Below are positions 53,676-61,725 of a stretch of 64,000 nt of DNA, piece after piece. Made by a program: the position numbers and the translations under genes. The notes beneath the pieces are model-generated. The model saw only the letters and a program-made list of their open reading frames with translations, was not told the DNA's origin and did no database searches. Each line of letters opens with the position of its first letter. Within the stretch, counting starts at the first letter, position 1. The stretch spans positions 4,278,001 through 4,342,000 of the forward strand of contig NZ_CP011112.1 in assembly GCF_001190945.1 (NCBI RefSeq). Direction: 5' to 3'. The DNA comes from Luteipulveratus mongoliensis. GTDB lineage: Bacteria; Actinomycetota; Actinomycetes; Actinomycetales; Dermatophilaceae.

Positions 53676-55370
53676 ATGAGGAAGAAGCACATCGCGCTGA
53701 CCGGTTCGGCAATGATCGCGATCGGATCGATCGCGGCATCCCCGGCCATGGCAGCAGGCGCCACTGACGGCGGCCACCAGACCGCCCAGGCGGTTGTGTC
53801 GTCGTACCTCAAGACGCACGCAAGCGACGTCAAGGGCGCAGCGGGCGACGGCTACCAGGTCGTCCGCACCACCACCAGCAAGGACGGCAGCAGCCACGTG
53901 CGTTACAACCGCACCTTCCACGGCCTGCCGGTCGTGGGTGGCGACTTCGTCGTGCACAGCAAGGGCGGCAAGGTCACCGGCAGCTCGGTCTCCCAGCAGG
54001 CGCCCATCACGGTCGGTACGACGGCCAAGGTCGCCAAGGCGACCGCCCGCACCGCTGCGGCGGCCGGCGCGCACAACTTCAACGCCACCGGCGCCACCCA
54101 GCCGATGCTGGTCGTGGACGCCACCGGAGCCAAGCCGGCTCTGGCGTGGATGACCGTGGTGGTCGGCAAGCAGGCCGACGGTATGACCCCGAGCCACAAG
54201 GCTGTCCTGGTCGACGCGCAGTCCGGCAAGACCATCCGCTCCTCCGAGATGGTCAAGTCGCTGATGTCCGCAGCGACCTCGAAGGCGGCCATGGGAGCCA
54301 AGGCACCCAAGGTCACCATGACGACGGCGCGCAACCTGCCCGGCGTGAGCTGGGCGTCGGTCTCGCCGGCCACGCACGGCACCGGTACGGCGACCGCAGG
54401 CGAGGAGGGCACCGGCAAGTCGCTCTTCCTCGGCGAGGTCAAGATCAACACGACCAGCGCTGACGGCAAGTTCTCGATGACCGACCCCGACCGCGGTGGC
54501 AACACTGCGTGCGACATGAACAACAAGGGCGAGGGCAGCGACTGCACCCTGTTCACCGACGACGACAACGCGTGGGGTGACGGCACCAACAGTGACCGTG
54601 CGTCCGCCGGCGTCGACACCTACTTCGGTGCAGCGACGACGTGGGACTACTACAAGGACGCCTACGGCCGTAACGGCATCTTCGACGACGGCAAGGGTGT
54701 GCCGTCACGGACCCACTTCGACACCGGCTACGTCAACGCGTTCTGGGACGGCCAGCAGATGACGTACGGCGATGGTGAGGGCGACGCCAAGCCGCTCGTC
54801 GCGATCGACGTCGCGGGCCACGAGATGTCGCACGGTGTCGCGGAGGCGCTCGCGAAGCTCGGCTACGAGGGCGACGTGGGTGGCATCAACGAGTCGAACA
54901 GCGACATCAACGGCACGATGGTGGAGTTCAAGGCGAACAGCACCGAGGACAAGCCTGACTTCCTGATCGGCGAAGAGATCGACATCAACGGCGACGGCAC
55001 CCCGCTGCGCTACATGGACAAGCCGTCCAAGGACGGGGCGTCGCACGACTGCTGGAGCGCGGACACCGCCAACGACGACCCCCACTACACCTCGGGTGTC
55101 GGCAACCACTTCTTCTTCCTGCTGGCCAACGGCAGCGGGGAGAACGAGTGGGGCAACAGCGAGACCTGTGACCAGAGCACCATCACGGGTATCGGTCAGG
55201 ACAAGGCCGCGAAGATCTGGTACAACGCGATCAAGGACTACGGCACGAGCGACATGTCCTACGCGGACCTGCGCGCGGGCATGATCAAGGCTGCTGACGC
55301 CGAGTACGGCGCCGACAGCACCGAGAGCAAGGCCGTTGCTGCGGCCTGGACGGCCGTTTCGGTCTCCTAA
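53676..55370 (+). CDS. Secreted thermolysin-like M4 metalloprotease
   Basis: 564 residues. Signal peptide (MRKKHIALTGSAMIAIG…AMA, cut near 27), then an FTP-type propeptide (about 30-210), then the catalytic M4 domain. Zinc motif is H382-E-M-S-H386, third ligand E406 in INESNSDI. The C-terminal part keeps HYTSGVGNHFFFLLA, which carries the M4 His near its end. It is secreted, probably autocatalytically matured, and degrades extracellular protein. GAGGAA precedes ATG 53676. A hairpin follows at 55382-55419. Confidence 0.93.
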   Translation: MRKKHIALTGSAMIAIGSIAASPAMAAGATDGGHQTAQAVVSSYLKTHASDVKGAAGDGYQVVRTTTSKDGSSHVRYNRTFHGLPVVGGDFVVHSKGGKVTGSSVSQQAPITVGTTAKVAKATARTAAAAGAHNFNATGATQPMLVVDATGAKPALAWMTVVVGKQADGMTPSHKAVLVDAQSGKTIRSSEMVKSLMSAATSKAAMGAKAPKVTMTTARNLPGVSWASVSPATHGTGTATAGEEGTGKSLFLGEVKINTTSADGKFSMTDPDRGGNTACDMNNKGEGSDCTLFTDDDNAWGDGTNSDRASAGVDTYFGAATTWDYYKDAYGRNGIFDDGKGVPSRTHFDTGYVNAFWDGQQMTYGDGEGDAKPLVAIDVAGHEMSHGVAEALAKLGYEGDVGGINESNSDINGTMVEFKANSTEDKPDFLIGEEIDINGDGTPLRYMDKPSKDGASHDCWSADTANDDPHYTSGVGNHFFFLLANGSGENEWGNSETCDQSTITGIGQDKAAKIWYNAIKDYGTSDMSYADLRAGMIKAADAEYGADSTESKAVAAAWTAVSVS

Positions 55371-55381
55371 GCTCTTCCGCT

Positions 55382-55419
55382 CGAAGCGGCCCCGGCGCCT
55401 CCGCGTCGGGGCCGCTTCG
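55382..55419 (+). terminator. Hairpin terminator of the M4 protease gene
   Basis: Perfect 13-bp arms (55382-55394, 55407-55419) around a 12-nt loop, starting 11 bp after the stop codon. Confidence 0.8.
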
Positions 55420-55440
55420 TATGCGGCGGGTACGTCCGAG

Positions 55441-55521
55441 CCTCGTCGTCGTACGTCGCGCCTCGTCGTCGTACGACGCGCCCCCGCCGTCGTACGTCGC
55501 GCCCCGTCGTCGTACATCGGG
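55441..55521. repeat. Four imperfect 20-bp tandem repeats with GTCGTACGAC core
   Basis: Units 55441-55460, 55461-55480, 55481-55501 and 55502-55521 share the frame CCTCGTCGTCGTACGTCGCG with changes. The second contains the perfect palindrome GTCGTACGAC. Repeated operator-like sites ahead of ectA, or simple repeat expansion; function unproven. Confidence 0.75.
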
Positions 55522-55618
55522 CCGGTCTCCGGCTGGCCAGCACCACGCGAATTCGTGTGAGGTGCATCACTTCTCGGGCCCCGATGCCCGGCAGGTGGGA
55601 CCGCGCGGCGAAACAATC

Positions 55619-55633
55619 TCGAAATATTTTCGA
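55619..55633. promoter_or_regulatory. AT-rich palindrome upstream of ectA
   Basis: TCGAAA-TAT-TTTCGA is perfect and stands in an AT-rich patch of an otherwise GC-rich region, 134 bp before ectA. A regulator site is plausible. Confidence 0.4.
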
Positions 55634-55736
55634 TGCGGAGCCCGAACCACAAGAATCCCCCGAGATACAGCGGCTAGGTCGAGCTCGACTCGTCGCGCGA
55701 CGCTCGGCGTGTCTTCGCTCAGAAGGGTGTGCCAGG

Positions 55737-55764
55737 TTGATTACTCCGCCGGAGTCGTTACGTT
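55737..55764 (+). promoter_or_regulatory. Candidate ectA promoter with palindromic spacer
   Basis: -35 TTGATT (55737-55742), 16-bp spacer, -10 TACGTT (55759-55764). The spacer is filled by the palindrome ACTCCGCCGGAGT (55743-55755). The start codon comes within a few bases of the predicted transcription start. A repressor or activator bound between -35 and -10 would give osmotic control; this is inferred. Confidence 0.45.
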
Positions 55765-55766
55765 CA

Positions 55767-56291
55767 ATGGGCGTGAGCAGCGCCATCCTGACGCCCATCG
55801 CCCCTTCGACCACGAGCAGTGCCAACGACTTTCGTCCACCGTCTCTCGCAGACGGTGGCGACCTGTGGAGGATCGCCTCCGATGCCGGGTCGCTCGACGT
55901 CAACTCCTCGTACGCCTACCTGCTGTGGTGTCGTGACTACGCCTCCACCTCGGTCGTGGCAGACGTGGACGGCGAGCCCGCCGGCTTCGTGACCGGCTAC
56001 ACCCGGCCGGAGTCGCCCGAGACGTTGATGGTCTGGCAGGTCGCCGTCGACGACGCGGCCCGCGGTCGCGGCCTCGCACTGGGCATGCTCGACGCCCTCG
56101 CCGACCGGGTCGCCGACGCCCGGTGGATGGAGACCACCATCACTGATGACAACGCTGCTTCCATCGCGTTGTTCACCCGGTTCGCGGAGGGTCGAGGAGC
56201 CTCGATCGACCGCGCGGACCTGTTCGGATCGCAGCACTTCCCGGACGAGCACGACCCGGAGCGGCTCTACCGCATCGGCCCGTTGCGCTGA
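55767..56291 (+). CDS. ectA: L-2,4-diaminobutyrate acetyltransferase
   Basis: 174 residues, GNAT fold. N-terminal FRPPSLADGGDLWRIASDAGSLDVN and WCRDYASTSVVADVDGEPAGF are typical of EctA; RGRGLALGML is the acetyl-CoA loop. It acetylates 2,4-diaminobutyrate at N-gamma, the second step of ectoine synthesis. ATG 55767 or GTG 55773 start; both follow the -10 closely. The operon order ectA–ectB–ectC–ectD is complete, with 85 bp to ectB. Confidence 0.93.
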   Translation: MGVSSAILTPIAPSTTSSANDFRPPSLADGGDLWRIASDAGSLDVNSSYAYLLWCRDYASTSVVADVDGEPAGFVTGYTRPESPETLMVWQVAVDDAARGRGLALGMLDALADRVADARWMETTITDDNAASIALFTRFAEGRGASIDRADLFGSQHFPDEHDPERLYRIGPLR

Positions 56292-56376
56292 GCGCGACCG
56301 AGCGCGGCCCTTGGTATGACCGGGGCCCCGCTCTCCCGCGCCCGCACCTCATCTCATCCCCGGAAGGACGACCCCT

Positions 56377-57711
56377 ATGACCTCGACCACCAGTGACACC
56401 ACGATCTTCGAAGAGCGCGAGTCCCAGGTCCGCAGCTACTGCCGAGAGTGGCCGACGGTGTTCAGCAAGGCCCAGGGGGTGTACCAGTACGCCGAGGACG
56501 GCCGCCGCTACATCGACTTCTTCTCGGGCGCCGGTGCGCTCAACTACGGGCACAACCACCCCGAGCTCAAGAAGCACCTGGTCGAGTACCTCACTGGCGA
56601 CAACGTCGTGCACTCCCTCGACACCTACACGGTGGCCAAGCGCGAGTTCCTCCAGACGTTCCAGGACCTGATCCTGAAGCCGCGCGACCTCGACTACACC
56701 GTGCAGTTCCCCGGCCCGACCGGCACCAACGCGGTGGAGACTGCGCTGAAGATCGCGCGCAAGTGCACCGGCCGCCTTGACGTCGTCAGCTTCACCAACG
56801 CCTTCCACGGCATGTCGCTGGGTTCCCTTGCTGTCACGGGCAACTCGATGAAACGTGCCGGCGCTGGCACGCCGCTCTACCACACCAATACTGCGCCGTA
56901 CGACGACTACTTCGACGGCGAGACGGCCGACTTCATGTGGCTTGACCGCACGTGGAGCGACGGCGGCTCGGGCCTGGACACCCCTGCCGCGGTCATCGTC
57001 GAGACGGTCCAGGGCGAGGGCGGCCTGAAGGCTGCCCGCAACGTGTGGCTGCGTGAGCTGCAGGCACTCTGCCGTCGGCACAACGTGCTGCTCATCGTCG
57101 ACGACGTCCAGGCGGGCTGCGGCCGCACCGGGCAGTTCTTCTCGTTCGAGGAGGCCGGGATCGAGCCGGACATCGTGTGCCTGTCGAAGTCGATCTCGGG
57201 CTACGGCCTGCCGATGTCGCTGACGCTGATGCGCCCCGAGCTGGACCAGTGGGAGCCCGGTGAGCACAACGGCACCTTCCGCGGCCACAACCCCGCCTTC
57301 GTCACTGCCACCGCTGCGCTCAAGACCTTCTGGGCCGACGACGCGCTCGAGCAGAACATCGCCGCGCGCTCCGAGCAGCTGCGCGAGGGCCTGCACCGCA
57401 TCATCGCCCGTTGCGACGGCGCGCTCCTGCGTGGCCGCGGCCTGCTGACCGGCGTGGCCTTCCCAGAGGACGACATCGCGGGCCGGATCCAGGCGGCGGC
57501 GTTCGAGCGCGGGCTGCTGATCGAGACGTCCGGTCCCAAGGGCGAGGTCATCAAGGTCATGCCTGCCCTGACGATCACCGAGACCGAGATGGAGGAGGGC
57601 CTGGAGATCCTGGTCGACGCCGCCAGCTCAGTGCTCGGGTCCGGCACTCCCCTGACTGAGCCCGTCCAGTCCGTGCGGGTGGCCGAGCGCGAGCCCGCGC
57701 TCGTCCCCTGA
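56377..57711 (+). CDS. ectB: Diaminobutyrate–2-oxoglutarate transaminase
   Basis: 444 residues, class III PLP aminotransferase. PLP lysine K271 is in IVCLSKSISGYGLPMS; LLIVDDVQAGCGRTGQFF and NAFHGMSLGS are the other conserved parts. It converts aspartate-4-semialdehyde to 2,4-diaminobutyrate, the first ectoine step. AAGGACGACCCCT stands before ATG 56377. Full length for EctB. Confidence 0.95.
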   Translation: MTSTTSDTTIFEERESQVRSYCREWPTVFSKAQGVYQYAEDGRRYIDFFSGAGALNYGHNHPELKKHLVEYLTGDNVVHSLDTYTVAKREFLQTFQDLILKPRDLDYTVQFPGPTGTNAVETALKIARKCTGRLDVVSFTNAFHGMSLGSLAVTGNSMKRAGAGTPLYHTNTAPYDDYFDGETADFMWLDRTWSDGGSGLDTPAAVIVETVQGEGGLKAARNVWLRELQALCRRHNVLLIVDDVQAGCGRTGQFFSFEEAGIEPDIVCLSKSISGYGLPMSLTLMRPELDQWEPGEHNGTFRGHNPAFVTATAALKTFWADDALEQNIAARSEQLREGLHRIIARCDGALLRGRGLLTGVAFPEDDIAGRIQAAAFERGLLIETSGPKGEVIKVMPALTITETEMEEGLEILVDAASSVLGSGTPLTEPVQSVRVAEREPALVP

Positions 57712-57757
57712 AGGGCGCGAACGTCGTACCGAGTCTGCTTCTGTCGAAAGGACATTC

Positions 57758-58159
57758 ATGAAGGTCATCAACCTCAGCGACCTCGATGGCACTGAGAACG
57801 ACGTCGAGCACGGCAACTGGCGCAGCCGCCGCTTCGTGCTGGCGAAGGACGGCGTGGGCTTCTCGTTCCACGACACCACGCTGTTCGCCGGCACCGAGTC
57901 GGAGTTCTGGTACGCCAACCACGTCGAGTGCGTCTACGTCTACGAGGGCACCGGGACGCTGCTGAACCGCGACACCGGTGAGGAGTTCCCGCTGAGCCCG
58001 GGGTCGATGTACCTGCTCGACAAGCACGACAAGCACACCGTGAAGGCGACGACGGACATCCGGTGCGCCTGCGTGTTCAACCCACCCGTCACCGGCCGCG
58101 AGGTGCACGACGAGAACGGCGTGTACCCGCTCGTGACCGAGGAGCCGGTCTCCGCCTGA
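57758..58159 (+). CDS. ectC: L-ectoine synthase
   Basis: 133 residues, cupin fold. Conserved parts: WRSRRFVLAKDGVGFSFHDT, FWYANHVECVYVYEGTG (metal His/Glu and Tyr) and SMYLLDKHDKHTVKA (His). It cyclises N-gamma-acetyl-diaminobutyrate to ectoine with iron. GAAAGGA lies upstream of ATG 57758. A strong hairpin (58184-58214) separates it from ectD. Confidence 0.95.
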   Translation: MKVINLSDLDGTENDVEHGNWRSRRFVLAKDGVGFSFHDTTLFAGTESEFWYANHVECVYVYEGTGTLLNRDTGEEFPLSPGSMYLLDKHDKHTVKATTDIRCACVFNPPVTGREVHDENGVYPLVTEEPVSA

Positions 58160-58183
58160 GACCTTGCACCTCGTATGACCTGG

Positions 58184-58214
58184 GCGAGTCCTGTTGCGAT
58201 GCAACAGGACTCGC
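58184..58214 (+). terminator. Hairpin between ectC and ectD
   Basis: Perfect 14-bp stem (58184-58197 with 58201-58214), loop GAT, followed by TCCCTTTCC. Placed between ectC and ectD it probably reduces read-through, setting the ratio of hydroxylase to synthase, or acts as a conditional attenuator. Confidence 0.7.
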
Positions 58215-58256
58215 TCCCTTTCCAGAGAGGAACACCCAACACCGCAGGAGGATGAC

Positions 58257-59153
58257 GTGACAACGTTGGCGACGCCGACGGACACCTACCCCACTCGTAC
58301 GGGCACCCAGGCAGGTGTCATCGAACGACAGGGACCGATCGTGCACATGAGCGCGGCCGGCGGACCGCTGGACACCGAGACGCTCCAGCACTTCGACGAC
58401 AACGGCTACCTGGTCATCGACCAGCTCATCAGCGATGAGGAGCTGGCGCAGATGCGGCAGGAGCTGACCCGCCTGTCGGCCGACAAGGCGGTGCGTGCCG
58501 ATGAGCGCACGATCGTCGAGGCCGCCTCGCAGGAGGTACGCAGCATCTTCGACGTCCACCTCACCAGTGAGGTGTTCCGGGCCATCGCGTACGACCCTCG
58601 CGTCGTCGCTCGCGCCCGCCAGATCCTCGGTTCGGACGTCTACATCCACCAGAGCCGCGTCAACGCCAAGCCTGGCTTCGAGGGCAAGGAGTTCTCGTGG
58701 CACTCCGACTTCGAGACCTGGCACGCCGAGGACGGTATGCCGACGCCGCGCGCGGTCAGCATCTCGATCTCACTGACCGACAACCACTCGTTCAACGGGC
58801 CGCTGATGATCATGCCGGGCTCGCACCGGCAGTACATCTCGTGCGTCGGCGAGACGCCGGACGACAACTACAAGAGCTCGCTGGTCATGCAGGGAGCGGG
58901 CACGCCGGATCGGGAGACGCTGCGCGACTTCGCCGACGACTTCGGCATCGACGTGCTCGAAGGTCGGGCCGGTGGGGCGATCATGTTCGACTCGAACTGC
59001 ATGCACGCCTCCAACGGCAACGTGACGCCGTACCCGCGCTCCAACGTGTTCATCGTCTACAACAGCGTCGAGAACGCGTGCGTGGAGCCGTACGCCGCCG
59101 CTTCGCCTCGGCCACCCTTCCTCGCCTCCCGCGACTTCACCCCGGTCAGCTGA
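58257..59153 (+). CDS. ectD: Ectoine 5-hydroxylase
   Basis: 298 residues, Fe(II)/2-oxoglutarate dioxygenase (PhyH type). Iron ligands match EctD: H149 and D151 in FSWHSDFETWH, H250 in SNCMHASNGN; the EctD signature stretch DVYIHQSRVNAKPGFEGK is intact. It hydroxylates ectoine to 5-hydroxyectoine using oxygen and 2-oxoglutarate. GTG 58257 has GGAGG (58247-58251) at good spacing. Ends 16 bp from the convergent panD. Confidence 0.95.
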   Translation: MTTLATPTDTYPTRTGTQAGVIERQGPIVHMSAAGGPLDTETLQHFDDNGYLVIDQLISDEELAQMRQELTRLSADKAVRADERTIVEAASQEVRSIFDVHLTSEVFRAIAYDPRVVARARQILGSDVYIHQSRVNAKPGFEGKEFSWHSDFETWHAEDGMPTPRAVSISISLTDNHSFNGPLMIMPGSHRQYISCVGETPDDNYKSSLVMQGAGTPDRETLRDFADDFGIDVLEGRAGGAIMFDSNCMHASNGNVTPYPRSNVFIVYNSVENACVEPYAAASPRPPFLASRDFTPVS

Positions 59154-59169
59154 CTCGACCGGCCGGCAT

Positions 59170-59595
59170 TCAGCGGGCTCGCGCGTCCAGGCGGGGGTCG
59201 AGGAGGTCCTCGACCCCGTCTGGCACGTGCGCGGGATCGTGACCTGCCTCGACGATCCGGTTGGCCTCGTCCACGAAGACGATCCGCGGCTGGAGGGCGC
59301 GAGCCTCCGCGTCCTCGACGACGGCGTACGAGATCACGATGACCAGGTCGCCGGGGCTGATGAGGCGGGCGGCGGCTCCGTTGATGCCGATGACGCCGGA
59401 ACCTGCCGGGCCCTCGATGGCGTACGTCGTGAGCCGGTTGCCGTTGTCGATGTCGACGACGTCGACCTGCTCACCGGGCAGCAGGTCGGCGGCCTCCATG
59501 AGGTCCTTGCTGATCGTCAGCGAGCCGACGTAGTGCAGGTCGGCCTGCGTGACGGTGGCGCGGTGAATCTTGGACTTGAGCATGGTGCGCTGCAT
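59170..59595 (-). CDS. panD: Aspartate 1-decarboxylase (pyruvoyl)
   Basis: 141 residues. [20 protein letters not shown] then HYVGS places the self-cleavage site at G24-S25, exactly as in E. coli PanD, which fixes the start at ATG 59595 (GGAGG upstream). Cleavage makes the pyruvoyl cofactor; the product beta-alanine feeds pantothenate and CoA. The C-terminus is slightly extended. Aspartate is also the source of ectoine precursors, but a functional link to the convergent ect operon is only suggestive. Confidence 0.93.
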   Translation of the reverse strand: MQRTMLKSKIHRATVTQADLHYVGSLTISKDLMEAADLLPGEQVDVVDIDNGNRLTTYAIEGPAGSGVIGINGAAARLISPGDLVIVISYAVVEDAEARALQPRIVFVDEANRIVEAGHDPAHVPDGVEDLLDPRLDARAR

Positions 59596-59677
59596 CGGGA
59601 CCTCCGGTGAGTGACGACGCGACACGCTACGAGATGGTGGGGTCCTCAGGAAAATCAACGTCTTCAGGAGTGGGATC

Positions 59678-61684
59678 GTGACCTCGACCCGTGCGGACAC
59701 AGCGTCGACGCTGACCGTGTCCCGGCTGACTCTCGCGGCAGCCGATCTCGGACCGGCCAACCCGTTGCCGCCGCTCGTCGCTTCGGCGGACATCAACACC
59801 GGTGTCGGCTTCGGGCCTGAGACAGAGGACCTGGCCACTCGGTCGGGCTATGGCCAGGTGGCCAACGTGCTGCCGTACGCGACTCAGGACGGCTACACGC
59901 GAGACCTCCAGGAGATCGAGACGCCGATCGCCGTGCTGGAGAACGAGCTGCTCCGAGCGACGTTCCTGCTGGGCTACGGCGGTCGCCTGTCGTCACTGGA
60001 GCACAAGCCGACCGGCCGGGAGCTGCTCTGTCGCAACCCCACGCTGCAGCTGGCCAACCTGTCCACGACCAACGCGTGGTTCTCCGGTGGTGTCGAGTGG
60101 AACATCGGCGTGATCGGCCACTCGCCACTGACCTGCCAGCCGGTGCACGCTGCGCGTCTGTCCCGTCCCGACGGAGTGCCGGTGCTGAGGATGTACGAGT
60201 GGGAGCGCCTTCGGCAGGTGCCGTTCCAGATCGATGCCTACCTCCCGCCGGGCTCCCCCGTCCTGTACGTCCACTGCCGGATCACCAACCCGCACGAGGG
60301 CACGCTGCCGATGTACTGGTGGTCCAACATCGCTGTCCCGGAGACCCCCGACACCCGCGTGCTGGCTCCCGCGGACGCAGCGTGGAACATCGGCCACACC
60401 CGCACGGTGTCGTACGTCCCTGTCCCCGTCTCGGGTGGGGTCGATCGCAGCTATCCCACGCGCAGCGATGTCGCCGACGACTACTTCTTCGACATCCGCG
60501 AGGCCCGGCGGCCATGGATCGCCGCGCTGGACGGCACTGGCACCGGACTCGTCCAGACATCGACGGCGCGGCTGGGCGGCCGCAAGCTGTTCGTCTGGGG
60601 GAACGGCCCCGGTGGGCAGCGGTGGCAGCAGTTCTTGTCCGAGCCCGGTCCGGCGTACCTGGAGATCCAGGCCGGGATCGCGAGTACCCAGCTGGAGTAC
60701 GCACCGATGCCGCCCGGCGCACGATGGTCCTGGGTCGAGGCGTACGGGATGCTCGAGAGCGATCCGCAGGCCGTGCACGGCGACGGCGACTGGCATGGCG
60801 CCCGAGCCGCCGCCGAGGGCTCACTCGAGGATCTCGTCTCCACCAGTGCGATCGAGGACGAGCTGGACTCCTGTGGCCGCTGGGCGGACCAGGCACCCGA
60901 CGAGGTCCTGCAGCACGGCTCAGGATGGGGAGCGCTGGAACAGCTCAGGAGTGGGCTCGGCCACCCCGGTACGCCCTTCCCCCAGGAGTCCATTGCCGCA
61001 CCGCAGCAGCCATGGCTGACCCTGCTGCGGACGGGACGGTTCCCGGAGACCGATCCCCGCCAGCCGCCGTCCGCCTTCATGATCCAGCCCGAGTGGCGGA
61101 CCTTGCTGGAACCGGTCGCTGACGACAGCTGGGAGGCGCAGCTCCACCTGGGGCTCATGCGATGCCAGGACGGCGAGCGCGACGGCGCCCGTCAGGCGTG
61201 GGAGCGGTCGTACGAGATCCGCGCCAACGCCTGGGCCTTGCGCAACCTGGCCGTCCTCGACCGCCTCGAGGGTGACCTTCCTTCGGCCGTCGAGCGCTAT
61301 CGCGCCGCGTGTGAACTCGCTCCTGGCCACTCGGCGCTGGTGATCGAGACGACCCGAACTCTCCTCGAGGCCGAGCGCCCCGACGCGGCGCGCGACCTGC
61401 TGTCGACGTTGCCGGACGAGGTGCCCGGCCGGGTCGGGCTGTTGACCGCGCAGACGGCCCTTGCCCTCGGTGACCTCGACGAGGTCGGCCGCATCCTCGA
61501 CGACGGCCTGGTCGTGGAGGATCTGCGCGAGGCCGACACTGCGTTGAGCGATCTGTGGGCCGAGTACCAGGTCCGCCAGCTGGCAGCGCTGGAGGACCGG
61601 CCGATCACCGATGAGCTGCGCGATCGCGCACGCGAGCAGTACCCCTTGCCAGCCAGGTACGACTTCCGGATGAGTGCCGACTGA
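59678..61684 (+). CDS. DUF5107 domain protein with C-terminal TPR helices
   Basis: 668 residues. The N-terminal ~390 residues are a DUF5107 domain, predicted galactose-mutarotase-like beta-sandwich ([52 protein letters not shown]). The rest is helical, TPR-like ([25 protein letters not shown]). DUF5107 proteins occur with glycoside-related genes and may bind or modify a sugar; this is family context only. GTG 59678 has AGGAGTGGG upstream. Divergent from panD by 82 bp. Confidence 0.82.
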   Translation: MTSTRADTASTLTVSRLTLAAADLGPANPLPPLVASADINTGVGFGPETEDLATRSGYGQVANVLPYATQDGYTRDLQEIETPIAVLENELLRATFLLGYGGRLSSLEHKPTGRELLCRNPTLQLANLSTTNAWFSGGVEWNIGVIGHSPLTCQPVHAARLSRPDGVPVLRMYEWERLRQVPFQIDAYLPPGSPVLYVHCRITNPHEGTLPMYWWSNIAVPETPDTRVLAPADAAWNIGHTRTVSYVPVPVSGGVDRSYPTRSDVADDYFFDIREARRPWIAALDGTGTGLVQTSTARLGGRKLFVWGNGPGGQRWQQFLSEPGPAYLEIQAGIASTQLEYAPMPPGARWSWVEAYGMLESDPQAVHGDGDWHGARAAAEGSLEDLVSTSAIEDELDSCGRWADQAPDEVLQHGSGWGALEQLRSGLGHPGTPFPQESIAAPQQPWLTLLRTGRFPETDPRQPPSAFMIQPEWRTLLEPVADDSWEAQLHLGLMRCQDGERDGARQAWERSYEIRANAWALRNLAVLDRLEGDLPSAVERYRAACELAPGHSALVIETTRTLLEAERPDAARDLLSTLPDEVPGRVGLLTAQTALALGDLDEVGRILDDGLVVEDLREADTALSDLWAEYQVRQLAALEDRPITDELRDRAREQYPLPARYDFRMSAD

Positions 61685-61725
61685 CCCGCGCTCCCCCACG
61701 CGCACGCGTCGCGACCACGACGTCC

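Larger units (their letters stand above)
55371..55766. other. Long intergenic region upstream of the ectoine operon
   Basis: 396 bases with no gene. From left to right: the M4 terminator, four imperfect 20-bp tandem repeats (55441-55521), an AT-rich palindrome (55619-55633), and a candidate ectA promoter with a palindrome in its spacer (55737-55764). It is the regulatory region of ectABCD; individual elements are entered separately. Confidence 0.6.
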
